Shown piece after piece: positions 17,194 to 25,639 of a stretch of DNA of 64,000 bases. Each line of letters begins with the position of its first letter. The stretch's first letter is position 1. Under the pieces are notes generated by a model. That model saw nothing but the letters and a program-made list of their open reading frames with translations. It searched no databases and was not told where the DNA came from. The DNA is from JALQUL01 sp040382935 (GTDB taxonomy: Bacteria > Pseudomonadota > Gammaproteobacteria > Burkholderiales > Burkholderiaceae_C), in the NCBI GenBank assembly GCA_040382935.1, contig JBEIEP010000013.1:3185-67184 (forward strand). The letters are read 5' to 3'. Both the position numbers and the translations under genes were made by a program.

Positions 17194-17931
17194 TTACAGG
17201 CCTAGGTATTGCTGGGCCAGCGCGGTATCGCGACCCAGTTCCTCCATAGAGCCGTCATAACGCACCACGCCTTTTTCTAGCACTACAGCGCGGTCGGCCA
17301 CGCTGCGGGCAAAGTGCAGATTTTGTTCGGATAACAGCACCGACAGGCCCTGCGTTTTGAGGCGTATAACCATCTTTGCCATTTGCTCCACGATGACTGG
17401 CGCTACGCCCTCTGAGGGCTCGTCCAGTAGCACTAGGTAGGGGTTGCCCATCAGGCTGCGTGCCACTGAGAGCATTTTTTGCTCGCCGCCGCTCATCTGC
17501 CCCGCCTTGCGGTGGGGCATGGCGGCCAGGTTGGGGAAAAGTTCAAACAGTCCATCCACCGTCCACGCAGGCGCTGCGCTGCCATCGGGCCACTGCCTTT
17601 GGGCTTGGCGCGCCACCTCTAGGTTTTCTAACACGGTAAGGTCGGTAAACAAACGCCTGTTTTCTGGTACGTAGCCCATTCCAGACCGGGCAATTTCGTA
17701 GGCCTGTGCGGATGCAATGGATTGACCCATCCAGCGCACCTGGCCGCTGCGCCTGGGCATCAGGCCCATCAAGGCTTTAAAGGTAGTGGATTTACCCGCA
17801 CCGTTGCGCCCCATCAAGGCCACGACTTCGCCTTTGCGTACGTGAAGATCGATGCCAAATAAGGCCTGTGCGTGGCCGTACCATGCACTTAGCGCCGTTA
17901 CAGATAGCAAAGGGGCGGAATCACTCATCAC
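17194..17931 (-). CDS. livF: LivF-type ABC ATPase (branched-chain amino acid family)
   Basis: The ATPase has 245 residues with Walker A GRNGAGKST, signature SGGEQKML, Walker B LVLLDEP and the LivF-like SEGVAPVIVEQM. The start overlaps the livG stop by 4 nt. It is the last gene of an operon that runs substrate-binding protein, fused permease, LivG, LivF. The transported solute may be an amino acid, urea or another small amide; the sequence does not decide. Confidence 0.95.
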   Translation of the reverse strand: MMSDSAPLLSVTALSAWYGHAQALFGIDLHVRKGEVVALMGRNGAGKSTTFKALMGLMPRRSGQVRWMGQSIASAQAYEIARSGMGYVPENRRLFTDLTVLENLEVARQAQRQWPDGSAAPAWTVDGLFELFPNLAAMPHRKAGQMSGGEQKMLSVARSLMGNPYLVLLDEPSEGVAPVIVEQMAKMVIRLKTQGLSVLLSEQNLHFARSVADRAVVLEKGVVRYDGSMEELGRDTALAQQYLGL

Positions 17932-18692
17932 GCGGGGGTCCCGTCTGGCGTTGGATAAACGCCCAAATACACCTGGCGCACTTCTGGGTTATTGGCGATG
18001 CTAGTGGGTGAGCCCTCTGCGATGCGCTGCCCCCGTGCCATCACCAACACGCGATCGGCAAAACCAAACACCACGTCCATGCTGTGCTCGGTAAACAACA
18101 CGGCCAGGCCTGTGCGCCGCACCTGTTGCTGCACCAAGGTCATCAGCGCGTGGCGCTCTTTTAGGGCCATGCCAGCCGTGGGCTCGTCCATGAGCAAAAG
18201 CCGGGGTGCATGGGCCAGTGCGACGGCCAGTTCTACGCGTTTAACGTCGCCATACGACAAGGCCCCACAGGCGCTGGGGGCCAGATCGGCTAAGTCCAGT
18301 TGTTGCAGCAGCGCCATGGCCTCGTCTTTGTACGTGGCCGCGGCAGAGCGCCAAAAGTTCCAATGTTGGCGATGGTGGGACAGCAACGCCATTTGCACGT
18401 TTTCAAGCACGGTGAGCGAGGCAAAAGTTTCGGGGATTTGAAAAGTGCGTCCCACGCCCATGCCCCAAATCGCCTCTGGGCGCTGGCCGGTCAGCGACTG
18501 CCCGTCGAGCAGCGCGCTGCCACGGTCGGGTTTGAGTTGGCCGTTGAGCAGATTAAAAACCGTGGATTTGCCCGCGCCATTGGGGCCAATAAGAGCTACC
18601 AGTTCGCCCGGTTCTACTTCAAATCCCAGGTCCAGCACCGCTTGGTTGCCGCCAAAGGCTTTGGACAATTGCTGAACTTTAAGCAAGCTCAT
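17928..18692 (-). CDS. livG: LivG-type ABC ATPase (branched-chain amino acid family)
   Basis: The 254-residue ATPase has Walker A GPNGAGKSTVFN, the LivG-type GRTFQIPETFASLTVLENV, a signature region LSYGDVKRVELA and Walker B LLLMDEPTAGM. Its C-terminus has the typical GSPTSIANNPEVRQVYLG. It overlaps both neighbours by 4 nt, which indicates translational coupling. It would pair with LivF under the fused permease. Confidence 0.95.
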   Translation of the reverse strand: MSLLKVQQLSKAFGGNQAVLDLGFEVEPGELVALIGPNGAGKSTVFNLLNGQLKPDRGSALLDGQSLTGQRPEAIWGMGVGRTFQIPETFASLTVLENVQMALLSHHRQHWNFWRSAAATYKDEAMALLQQLDLADLAPSACGALSYGDVKRVELAVALAHAPRLLLMDEPTAGMALKERHALMTLVQQQVRRTGLAVLFTEHSMDVVFGFADRVLVMARGQRIAEGSPTSIANNPEVRQVYLGVYPTPDGTPA

Positions 18693-20617
18693 GAGTGGCC
18701 CCCAGCGCGGCGTGCTTTGAGGCCCAACTTCTGCACCAACGTGGCCAAAGCGTTGAACAGGCCGACCAGACCTTGCGGGAAAAGCAGCACCAGCACCACC
18801 ATGATGCCACCTAGGGCGGCGCGCCAGTAGTCTGTACTGCGGGACACCGTATCCTGCAACCAGGTAAAGGTGACCGCGCCCACCAGTGGCCCGGCCAAAT
18901 GCTGCACGCCACCCAGCAAGACCATGACCAATGCGTCAACGGAGCGGCCTACACCCAGGCTGTCGGGTGAAATACTGCCCTTCGAAAACGTAAACAAGGC
19001 CCCTGCCAAACCGGCCAACAAGCCCGATAGGCCAAATGCCGCCCATTGCAAGCTGCGTAGCGGCAGGCCTATGGCGGCTGCCCGTACGGGTGAATCACGC
19101 CCGGCCCTTAGGGCATAGCCATAAGGAGAAAACAACACCCGCCGCAAGGCCAGGACCGATAGCGTGACAAGGGCCAAGCACAGGTAATAAAAGTTACCTG
19201 ACTGGGCCAGCCAAGCCGCAGGCCACACCCCGTTGATACCGTTGCTGCCGCCGGTTATGCCGTCCCACTGAAACACCACCGACCAGACAATTTGCGCAAA
19301 CGCCAGCGTGAGCATCGCCAGGTACACCCCCGACAGGCGCACACAAAAGGCGCCCACCAACAGACCCGCCAAGGCACTTACCCATGGCCCGATAAGCAAC
19401 GCCACCTCCATAGGCCACAGCGCCCTCGTAACCAGCAGGGCTGCCGCATAGGCACCGATTCCAAAAAACGCCGCATGGCCAAAGGAGTGCAAACCGGCCG
19501 GCCCCATTAAAAAATGCAAACTGACCGCCAACAACAAGGCTGTGAGAAGGTCAATTCCTAGCACGGTCGCGTAAGGCGATTGCGCCAGCACGTAGGGAAC
19601 CATCGCGGCCCCAAGCACCAGAGCCAAAGTGATCTGTCGACCCAGCTGACCCAGAGGTTTGAGCGGCTCTTCAGGCGGCGCAAAGTTTCGACTGAGTACC
19701 TGTGGCTTACCCATGAGACCGGCGGGCTTGAGGATAAGCACTGCGGCCATCACCACAAATTCCAGCACCAAGGCGAGCTTGGGCATCTCCACGGCCCACC
19801 CCAGCCATTGCACCGTTCCCAGGGCGATGCACAAAGCCTTGATCAGTGCGATCAGCAGTGCGGCTACAAAAGCACCAGGCAAAGAGCCCAAGCCCCCGAC
19901 CACCACCACCACAAAGGCCTCGCCAATAATTTGCATATCAAGCCCTAGGTGCGCGGGCTCACGCGGTAGCTGCAAGGCGCCTCCTAGACCGGCCAGCATG
20001 GCGCCCAGGGCAAACACACTGGTGTACAGCCACTTTTGATTAACCCCCAAGGCACCCAGCATTTCACGGTCTTCAGTGGCGGCGCGTACCAAGGTTCCCC
20101 ATCGGGTGCGGTGCAACAGGCCCCACATCAGCCCCAACACGATTGGGCCAACGACGATCAAAAACAAGTCATAGCTGGGCAGGCGTTGATCGCCGATTTG
20201 TACCGCGTCCTTTAACCCCGGCGCACGTGGCCCCAGCAAATCCTCGGGGCCAAACAGCCAAAGGGCTGCATCCTTGAGCACCAGCACCAGTGCAAAGGTA
20301 GCCAGTAGCTGAAACAACTCCGGCGCGGCATACACCCGGCGTAACAGGCCCATTTCAACCACTGCGCCCAACAACCCCACCAATAAACCCGCCAGCACGA
20401 TAGCTACCCAAAATCCCCAAGCACTGCCCATTGGCACTGCCAAGACATTGGCCAGGGTATAGGCCAAGTAAAGGCCCAGCATATACAAAGAGCCGTGGGC
20501 AAAATTGACCACACGGGTGACCCCAAAAATCAAGGACAAGCCCGCCGCCACCAAAAACAGCGAAGAGGCGTTGGCCAAGCCCCCCAGGGTATGTACGGCG
20601 AGTGAGTCTAGTTCCAT
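18689..20617 (-). CDS. Fused LivH-LivM ABC permease
   Basis: One 642-residue open frame contains both permease halves that are usually separate genes. Residues 1 to about 305 are LivH-like (LSLIFGVTRVVNFAHGSLYMLG, GGLGSLPGAFVAALLIALI). The region from about 330 onward is LivM-like (LHFLMGPAGLHSFGHAAFFGIGAYAA, GGVQHLAGPLVGAVTF). The linker near residue 305-330 reads PQVLSRNFAPPEEPLKPLGQ. No stop or frameshift lies between them, so the fusion is a real single gene. It overlaps livG by 4 nt. Confidence 0.93.
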   Translation of the reverse strand: MELDSLAVHTLGGLANASSLFLVAAGLSLIFGVTRVVNFAHGSLYMLGLYLAYTLANVLAVPMGSAWGFWVAIVLAGLLVGLLGAVVEMGLLRRVYAAPELFQLLATFALVLVLKDAALWLFGPEDLLGPRAPGLKDAVQIGDQRLPSYDLFLIVVGPIVLGLMWGLLHRTRWGTLVRAATEDREMLGALGVNQKWLYTSVFALGAMLAGLGGALQLPREPAHLGLDMQIIGEAFVVVVVGGLGSLPGAFVAALLIALIKALCIALGTVQWLGWAVEMPKLALVLEFVVMAAVLILKPAGLMGKPQVLSRNFAPPEEPLKPLGQLGRQITLALVLGAAMVPYVLAQSPYATVLGIDLLTALLLAVSLHFLMGPAGLHSFGHAAFFGIGAYAAALLVTRALWPMEVALLIGPWVSALAGLLVGAFCVRLSGVYLAMLTLAFAQIVWSVVFQWDGITGGSNGINGVWPAAWLAQSGNFYYLCLALVTLSVLALRRVLFSPYGYALRAGRDSPVRAAAIGLPLRSLQWAAFGLSGLLAGLAGALFTFSKGSISPDSLGVGRSVDALVMVLLGGVQHLAGPLVGAVTFTWLQDTVSRSTDYWRAALGGIMVVLVLLFPQGLVGLFNALATLVQKLGLKARRAGGHS

Positions 20618-20667
20618 GGCAGCGTTTTGGTTGGGCAGGGCACTGACACAGCCACCGCCCGAGCCTG

Positions 20668-21870
20668 TTACTCAGCCGGGCGCATTTTTTTCACCTCGGC
20701 ATCGCTGGGCAGGTACTTGGCCCCATCCAAATAGCGGTACTCCACCATCGTGCCTTTGCCCCCTTGGTTCAAGGTTTTTCCGACGTAGGCACCCATGGTG
20801 GATTGATTGTCTTGGGCACGATAGGTGATTTTTCCAAAAGGGGTGCTCACTTGAAGACCTTTAAACGCCGCAATCAACTTTTCTGTATCGGCACTTTTGG
20901 CTTTTTTCATCCCTTCGGCCAACGACCAAATCGTGCTGTAGCCAATCACAGACCCCAAACGCGGGTAGTCCTGGAACTTGGCCTTATAGGCCAAAAAGAA
21001 GGCGGTGTGCTCGGGTGTTTGAATCCCGTACCAAGGATAGCCTGTTACCACCCATCCGTTAGGGGTGTCGTCTTTCAGCGTATCCAAATATTCGGGTTCC
21101 CCAGAGAGCAGACTCACCACCCCTTTGCCTTGGAACAGGCCGCGGGTGTTGCCCTCACGCACAAATTTTGCCAAATCAGCGCCAAACAACACGTTGAAGA
21201 TGGCGTCCGGTTTGGCGTCAGCAAGCGCCTGCGCGACCGGCCCTGCATCGACACGGCCCAGTACGGTAGCCTGCTCGGCGACAAACTCCACATCGGGCTG
21301 TGCCGCTTTGAGCAACTGCTTAAACGTGGCCGCAGCAGACTGCCCGTACTCGTAATTGGGGTACACAATGGCCCAGCGCTTGCGTTTCATTTTGACGGCT
21401 TCAGGCACCAACATGGATACCTGCATATAAGTGGAGGCGCGTAAGCGATACGTGTAGCGATTGCCGTTTTGCCAGACGATCTTGTCGGTCAGCGGCTCAC
21501 TGGCCAAAAAAAACACTTTCTTTTGCTTCGCAAAGTCGGTCAGTGCCAGGCCAATGTGAGACAAAAAGGAACCCGCCAGTACGTCCACTTTTTCGCGCAC
21601 CAGCAGTTCTTCAGCGGCCCGTACCGCATCGCCAGGAGAGGCATTGTCGTCACGGGTGATGAGTTCAATTTTTTTGCCATTGACCCCACCTGCTGCGTTG
21701 ATCTGCTCTACCGCCAGCTCCATACCCTTTTTGTAGGGCTCTAAAAAAGCCGGTTGAGCCTTGTACGAATTGACTTCTCCAATTTTGATGGTGTTAGCGG
21801 CAAAAACCAAGGGGGAGGCCAGCGCAAAAGCGGTTAACGGGGCGTAAATGAAAAGTGTTTTGCGTTGCAT
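20668..21870 (-). CDS. Periplasmic substrate-binding protein of the liv-type transporter
   Basis: The start at 21870 gives MQRKTLFIYAPLTAFALASPLVFA, a signal peptide; an ATG at 21876 is equally possible, and the longer frame to 22005 is not credible. The 400-residue product is a Peripla_BP_6-type protein: IKIGEVNSYKAQPAFLEPYKKGMELAVEQINAAGGVNGK is preserved in pieces such as AAGGVNGKKIELITRDD, then GSFLSHIGLALTDF and WGIQTPEHTAFF. It starts the operon, 50 nt upstream of the fused permease. Confidence 0.92.
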   Translation of the reverse strand: MQRKTLFIYAPLTAFALASPLVFAANTIKIGEVNSYKAQPAFLEPYKKGMELAVEQINAAGGVNGKKIELITRDDNASPGDAVRAAEELLVREKVDVLAGSFLSHIGLALTDFAKQKKVFFLASEPLTDKIVWQNGNRYTYRLRASTYMQVSMLVPEAVKMKRKRWAIVYPNYEYGQSAAATFKQLLKAAQPDVEFVAEQATVLGRVDAGPVAQALADAKPDAIFNVLFGADLAKFVREGNTRGLFQGKGVVSLLSGEPEYLDTLKDDTPNGWVVTGYPWYGIQTPEHTAFFLAYKAKFQDYPRLGSVIGYSTIWSLAEGMKKAKSADTEKLIAAFKGLQVSTPFGKITYRAQDNQSTMGAYVGKTLNQGGKGTMVEYRYLDGAKYLPSDAEVKKMRPAE

Positions 21871-22191
21871 GATCATGATCCAAAAAGAGTGATTCCGAGC
21901 GGCGATCCGAGGAGCGATAACCCAAAAAACCCCCGGGGTACCGACAAGGACATGATTGTCGTTTAAAAAAGTGAAATGCGTATTTTCAGTGCAAGCGTGA
22001 ACCACCGAGAACGATGGCGATCGCGTGCTACAAAAGGCTGCGAATCTTCGGCTCGCGGATATCGATGCAGTGGCATTTATGCCGACTTGGGTCGTCTCGA
22101 AACTTCATGAGGCCGGAACTTTTAGTAGGTGCGTGCTATGATCCCCTCATGATTGTGGTTTTGGAATAGTTCCAATAAAAAAGGGCAAAAA
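21871..22191. promoter_or_regulatory. Divergent intergenic region, about 320 nt
   Basis: This spacer separates the ABC binding-protein gene (leftward) from the PH-domain gene (rightward) and so must carry both promoters. I see no clear -35/-10 pair or riboswitch. Bases 22025-22141 form a short in-frame stretch of 38 codons starting with GTG whose composition looks protein-like, but it has no ribosome-binding site and no recognisable relative. It may be the remnant of a lost gene. Confidence 0.35.
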
Positions 22192-22614
22192 ATGGGAAGT
22201 TACGTTAACTCAACTTTAATGAAAGATGAAAAAATTCTTCATGAGGCCAAAGTAAGTTTATGGTCGCAGTGGTCGCTGATAGTGTTGGGATTTTTGCTCC
22301 TTTTTTTCTATGGCATTGGGATAGCCTTTTGGGCTTTGGCTTATTTGCGTTATGCGACCACCGAGCTAGCAATTACAGACAAGCGTGTCATAGCAAAATT
22401 CGGATTTATTCGTCGAAGCACTATCGAACTGAACTTGAAAAAAGTTGAAAGTGTCCAAGTCAATCAAGGTATTGTTGGGCGTATTTTTAATTTTGGGGAT
22501 TTGGTCGTATCTGGAGGCGGTAGTCCTCAAGCGCCTATCCCAGGAATTCACGATCCAATGAGCTTCCGTCGCCAAGTGACCGAAGTTCAGCATGAACCGC
22601 AAGCTGCAGCCTAG
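22192..22614 (+). CDS. Membrane protein with bacterial PH (bPH2/YdbS) domain
   Basis: The start ATG at 22192 follows AAGGG at about 6 nt. The 140-residue product has two adjacent transmembrane helices (WSLIVLGFLLLFFYGIGIAFWAL) followed by a bPH2 domain: LAITDKRVIAKFGFIRRSTIELNLKKVESVQVNQGIVGRIF is present as successive short motifs, ending VVSGGGS and PMSFRRQV. YdbS/YdbT-type proteins are membrane anchored, with unclear function. It is a single gene. Confidence 0.85.
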   Translation: MGSYVNSTLMKDEKILHEAKVSLWSQWSLIVLGFLLLFFYGIGIAFWALAYLRYATTELAITDKRVIAKFGFIRRSTIELNLKKVESVQVNQGIVGRIFNFGDLVVSGGGSPQAPIPGIHDPMSFRRQVTEVQHEPQAAA

Positions 22615-22741
22615 CTTCAAATTGGCTTACGGCATAGCAACAAATTTTCAGTTTCTTAGGTTCCTTAGGCTAATGAGCGGTGGCTCAGTGCCTTGCTGCG
22701 AGTCACTTGGCGCTGTATCGCTAACTAGGTTCAAATCTTAA

Positions 22742-23326
22742 ATGTCTTTGGAAGCTTTTTTCGTCTCTACCGGCGTCGTCGCCCTCGCAGAGATGGGAGA
22801 CAAAACACAATTATTGGCACTATTGTTAGCGGCGCGCTTTAAAAAGCCCGTGCCGATTATCATGGGCATTTTGGTTGCCACCTTGCTCAATCACGGGTTG
22901 GCGGGGGCCTTGGGGGCATGGATCACCGCAGTCGTTAGCCCCACTGCGCTGCGTTGGGGTTTGGGTTTGTCGTTTATCGCCATGGCGGCATGGACCATGA
23001 TTCCCGATTCAATTGAAGAGGGCGAGGCCAAGGTGAACCATCGCTTGGGCGTGTTTGGTGCCACACTGGTGACCTTCTTTTTGGCCGAGATGGGCGACAA
23101 AACCCAAATTGCCACCGTTGCAATGGCCGCTCATTACGCCATCCCCATTGTTGTGGTGCTAGGAACCACCCTTGGCATGCTGATTGCCGATGTACCCGCC
23201 GTTTTTGTGGGTGAACGCATGGCCAAGAAGGTGCCGATGCGGCTGGTGCACACCATCGCCGCGCTGATCTTTGCAGCGTTGGGCGTGGCCACATTACTGG
23301 GTGCGGGTGCAGGGTTCGGGTTGTGA
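22742..23326 (+). CDS. GDT1/TMEM165 family cation transporter, likely manganese exporter
   Basis: The 194-residue membrane protein has two copies of the family signature, EMGDKTQLLALLL (near residue 17) and EMGDKTQIATVAM (near residue 116). It has six predicted helices in two inverted halves. Bacterial members (MneA type) export Mn2+ and eukaryotic members move Mn2+/Ca2+. I looked for a yybP-ykoY manganese riboswitch in the 127 nt upstream and did not recognise one. Confidence 0.9.
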   Translation: MSLEAFFVSTGVVALAEMGDKTQLLALLLAARFKKPVPIIMGILVATLLNHGLAGALGAWITAVVSPTALRWGLGLSFIAMAAWTMIPDSIEEGEAKVNHRLGVFGATLVTFFLAEMGDKTQIATVAMAAHYAIPIVVVLGTTLGMLIADVPAVFVGERMAKKVPMRLVHTIAALIFAALGVATLLGAGAGFGL

Positions 23327-23397
23327 GGCCAAGCAAACCATAGCCAAACCAGCGACAATAAGGGCTATATTCCTTCTCGATTGCTCCCTATCTACCC

Positions 23398-24171
23398 ATG
23401 AGTGCATTTTTCGAAGAACGCGTCCTAAGCGTTCACCATTGGACCGACCGTCTGTTCAGCTTTACCACCACGCGTGACCCCACGCTGCGGTTCTCTAACG
23501 GGCACTTCACCATGATCGGCTTGAAGGTCAACGGCAAGCCCCTGCTGCGCGCCTACAGTGTGGTGAGCGCCAACTACGAAGAGCACCTAGAGTTTTTGTC
23601 CATCAAAGTGCAAGACGGCCCGCTTACCTCGCGCTTGCAGCACATTGCTGTGGGCGACACCCTTATCGTGGGTAAAAAGCCCACCGGCACCCTGTTGATT
23701 GATTATTTGTTGCCCGCCAAGCGCCTGTACATGTTTGCCTCGGGCACCGGCTTGGCCCCCTTCATGAGCATCATCCGCGACCCCGAAACCTATGACCGTT
23801 TTGACCAGCTCATCTTGGTACACGGTGTGCGCGAGGTCAAAGAACTGGCCTACCACGACTACATCACCCAAGAACTGCCCCAGCACGAACTGCTGGGCGA
23901 GATGGTGCAGGGCAAACTGCTGTACTACCCCACAGTCACCCGCGAACCGTTTAAAAACACCGGCCGCAGCACCGACCTGATCGAGTCCGGCAAATTGTTC
24001 ACCGACCTGGGCCTACCCCCCCTCAACCCCCTAGAAGACCGCGCCATGATCTGCGGCAGCCCAGGCCTGCTACGCGACCTCAAACAAATCTTTGAGCGCC
24101 GGGGATTTGAAGAAGGCAACACCACTAAGCCCGGTGATTTTGTGGTGGAGCGGGCGTTTGCGGAGAAGTAG
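23398..24171 (+). CDS. fpr: Ferredoxin--NADP(+) reductase
   Basis: The 257-residue FAD enzyme has the FAD-binding RAYSVVSANYEEHLEF region, the GTLLIDYLLPAKRLYMFASGTGLAPFMS nucleotide-binding region in two parts, and ICGSPGLLRDL near the C-terminus. It ends VVERAFAEK, the usual terminal aromatic region for this subclass. It transfers electrons between NADPH and ferredoxin or flavodoxin, often for oxidative-stress defence and Fe-S enzyme activation. It stands alone, about 70 nt after the GDT1 gene. Confidence 0.95.
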   Translation: MSAFFEERVLSVHHWTDRLFSFTTTRDPTLRFSNGHFTMIGLKVNGKPLLRAYSVVSANYEEHLEFLSIKVQDGPLTSRLQHIAVGDTLIVGKKPTGTLLIDYLLPAKRLYMFASGTGLAPFMSIIRDPETYDRFDQLILVHGVREVKELAYHDYITQELPQHELLGEMVQGKLLYYPTVTREPFKNTGRSTDLIESGKLFTDLGLPPLNPLEDRAMICGSPGLLRDLKQIFERRGFEEGNTTKPGDFVVERAFAEK

Positions 24172-24225
24172 GTTGACGCTGGGGGTGGCCGAATTAGCCA
24201 GTTAACCCATTAGAGCGCCTGCTGT

Positions 24226-24690
24226 TTAGGCCTCGGATGACTCGGTTATTTCGGGTTCATTTTGGGCGTTTGACCGCCATCCGATCCGGGTTGACGTCAT
24301 GATGAGATGGACGGTACGCTCGGCCTCGTTGAGAGACGAGACTATGTTTTTAATTTTCTCATCCCCGTTGGTGTGCAGGGCATAAAGGACTCGAATCATG
24401 GTGTCTCCGTGCTTGGGGGCAACACCGCGTTTTTCCCAAATCGCAATTGTTTGACCTTGTACGCCTATGGCCTGTCCTAATGCCGACTGCGACATCAACA
24501 TCGCCGAACGGATATAGCGAAATTCAACTCCGGTCAGTTTGGATTTTTTGCGAATCAGTGATGAACAGATGGCTGTCACCAGCCCGGTCAGGTCGGTAAT
24601 GGCGACCGCCTCACCATGGCGGGTCATGCGCACCTCGTAGCCGTTGGACAACCAGACATTACGCAAGCCCCCATCGGTAAAGTGATACAT
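24226..24690 (-). CDS. HTH antitoxin-like protein partnered with DUF4258 gene
   Basis: I place the start at the ATG at 24690 because GGGAG lies about 6 nt upstream; ATG 24702 overlaps the stop of the upstream gene by one base. The 154-residue protein has an N-terminal segment (MYHFTDGGLRNVWLSNGYEV) and an Xre/HigA-like helix-turn-helix in its second half (FRYIRSAMLMSQSALGQAIGV, then TIAIWEKRGVAPKHGD). The arrangement of toxin-like gene first and HTH gene second is typical of DUF4258/HTH toxin-antitoxin pairs. I infer an antitoxin and autorepressor. Confidence 0.75.
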   Translation of the reverse strand: MYHFTDGGLRNVWLSNGYEVRMTRHGEAVAITDLTGLVTAICSSLIRKKSKLTGVEFRYIRSAMLMSQSALGQAIGVQGQTIAIWEKRGVAPKHGDTMIRVLYALHTNGDEKIKNIVSSLNEAERTVHLIMTSTRIGWRSNAQNEPEITESSEA

Positions 24691-24701
24691 ACAAGCTCCC
24701 A

Positions 24702-25166
24702 TCAAAATTTATAAGAGGTCACAACCACGCAATCGCTGGCGCTCTCGTATTCAAGTGCAACGATTGCAGCAATGTGCTGCCCCGCCACATACCGTTCCAT
24801 TTTGCAAACCATGTCGCCTGTTTTGATATCAGGCTCGGGTATTCGGTGCAGTGAGCCAAGACGCAACACGTCGATAACCATGCCCCTAGGGAGCCTCTGC
24901 AAAACCCCATGCGCGATCTGAGACCCCGATAATGGCGCCCCACTGCGTTGGCTTTTTAGCTCATACCGCCCGGTATGAGCTGCAAAATCCGCCTTGTGGT
25001 GCATCCATTCTCGTGGCTCATATCGGCACAGCGAGTTTTGCAGAGGCTCCCTAGTGATACATCTTGACTTCATTTGCGAAAGCGCGTGCTTGGTAAAGAA
25101 AATTCGCCCCTCTTCCCGCGAAATCCCTCGAATCAGCTGCTCCCATTGATGGAGAGTGTAAGTCAT
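24702..25166 (-). CDS. DUF4258 toxin-like protein carrying an in-frame MITE insertion
   Basis: The open frame encodes 154 residues, but 55 of them (about residues 39-93) are translated from the mobile element at 24886-25054. Removing the element and one CTAG copy restores a 99-residue protein in which ...KHALSQMKSRCIT runs directly into RGMVIDVLRLGSLHRI, an ordinary DUF4258 core with the expected length. The insertion is 165 bp, an exact multiple of three, so the frame stays open and the downstream HTH gene is still read. Whether the enlarged protein is toxic is unclear; insertion in a helix-loop of the core suggests loss of function. Confidence 0.7.
   Translation of the reverse strand: MTYTLHQWEQLIRGISREEGRIFFTKHALSQMKSRCITREPLQNSLCRYEPREWMHHKADFAAHTGRYELKSQRSGAPLSGSQIAHGVLQRLPRGMVIDVLRLGSLHRIPEPDIKTGDMVCKMERYVAGQHIAAIVALEYESASDCVVVTSYKF
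24886..25054. mobile_element. MITE-like element, 165 bp, perfect 20-bp terminal inverted repeats
   Basis: The ends are perfect inverted repeats: CTAGGGAGCCTCTGCAAAAC at 24886-24905 and its reverse complement at 25035-25054. CTAG at both edges may be the target duplication, or TA within it. An internal hairpin has arms GCTCATACC (24959-24967) and GGTATGAGC (24972-24980). The element has no gene of its own. It shares the AATGGC-CCCC-CTGCGTTGGC-TTTTTAGCT core with the degenerate copy at 25256-25362. It is probably mobilised by a transposase elsewhere in the genome. Confidence 0.85.
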
Positions 25167-25637
25167 AAAATCTATATTTTTTATAGATAAAACCCCTTGG
25201 ACAACTCAGAATCTAGGCGTACTTGGGGCATGGCGGTCAAGCTCTGCAAGAGCCTAAAAACCCTCTGCACAACCCTATGCACAATCCGAGGCCATGAAAA
25301 TGGCACCCCGCTGCGTTGGCTTTTTTAGCTTTACCGCACAGCGCCTTTTGCAGAGGGTCCCCAGGCGGGTTGAATTTTGGATTGTAGGGCGAATTTCACC
25401 AAAATTATGATTTTGGTGTTTTCAATCCGTCATGGATGAAGGATCGCTGTGGACTGCAATAGGCAGGCATGACGAAATCATGGCCTGAAGCTGACCCAAA
25501 GTTGCTTCAAGTTTGTTATCCGGTGTCTGGACCCCTCATTCCATTTCCAAACCATTCGTGTCTAGGCGACTAGCCGCAGACAGTGCAAAACGCACGGCAA
25601 GGCTAGGCAACAACGACACGGATGATTTAGAAATGGA
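25167..25637. other. Gene-free region between the toxin-antitoxin pair and pntB
   Basis: This 470-bp stretch has no credible gene. It holds the promoter side of the DUF4258 gene, the degenerate MITE copy, a small hairpin at 25397-25418 (CACCAAAAT / ATTTTGGTG with loop tatg) and the large palindrome ending at the pntB stop. The mixture suggests a spot that tolerates insertions. Confidence 0.6.
25256..25362. mobile_element. Degenerate second copy of the same MITE family
   Basis: The short terminal repeats ACCCTCTGCA (left) and TGCAGAGGGT (right) match the ends of the first element. The interior has AATGGCACCCCGCTGCGTTGGC followed by a T-run and TAGCTTTACCGC, closely matching the left half of the first element. 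The right half is shorter, so this is a diverged or deleted copy. It lies in the untranslated region between the DUF4258 gene and pntB. Confidence 0.7.
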
Positions 25638-25639
25638 AT
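25538..25639. repeat. 102-bp imperfect palindrome at the 3' end of pntB
   Basis: The left arm (25538-25562) reads ATTCCATTTC-AAA-CAT-CGTGTC and pairs with the right arm (25615-25639) with three mismatches in 25 positions. A second, inner pair is CTAGCC (left) and GGCTAG (right). The right edge touches the pntB stop codon. No gene is inside. It could be a dispersed REP/MITE-type repeat; as RNA it would fold into a long hairpin that may end or stabilise the pnt transcript. Confidence 0.7.

Noticed and set aside
22025..22141. 38-codon open frame between the ABC binding-protein and PH-domain genes
   Set aside because: It has no start signal and no recognisable homology; kept only as a note in the spacer entry.
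22616..22741. yybP-ykoY manganese riboswitch upstream of the GDT1 gene
   Set aside because: The family often carries one, but I could not find the conserved core in this leader.
25397..25418. Rho-independent terminator (CACCAAAAT / ATTTTGGTG)
   Set aside because: The stem is AT-rich, only TTTT follows, and no gene ends just upstream on the plus strand.
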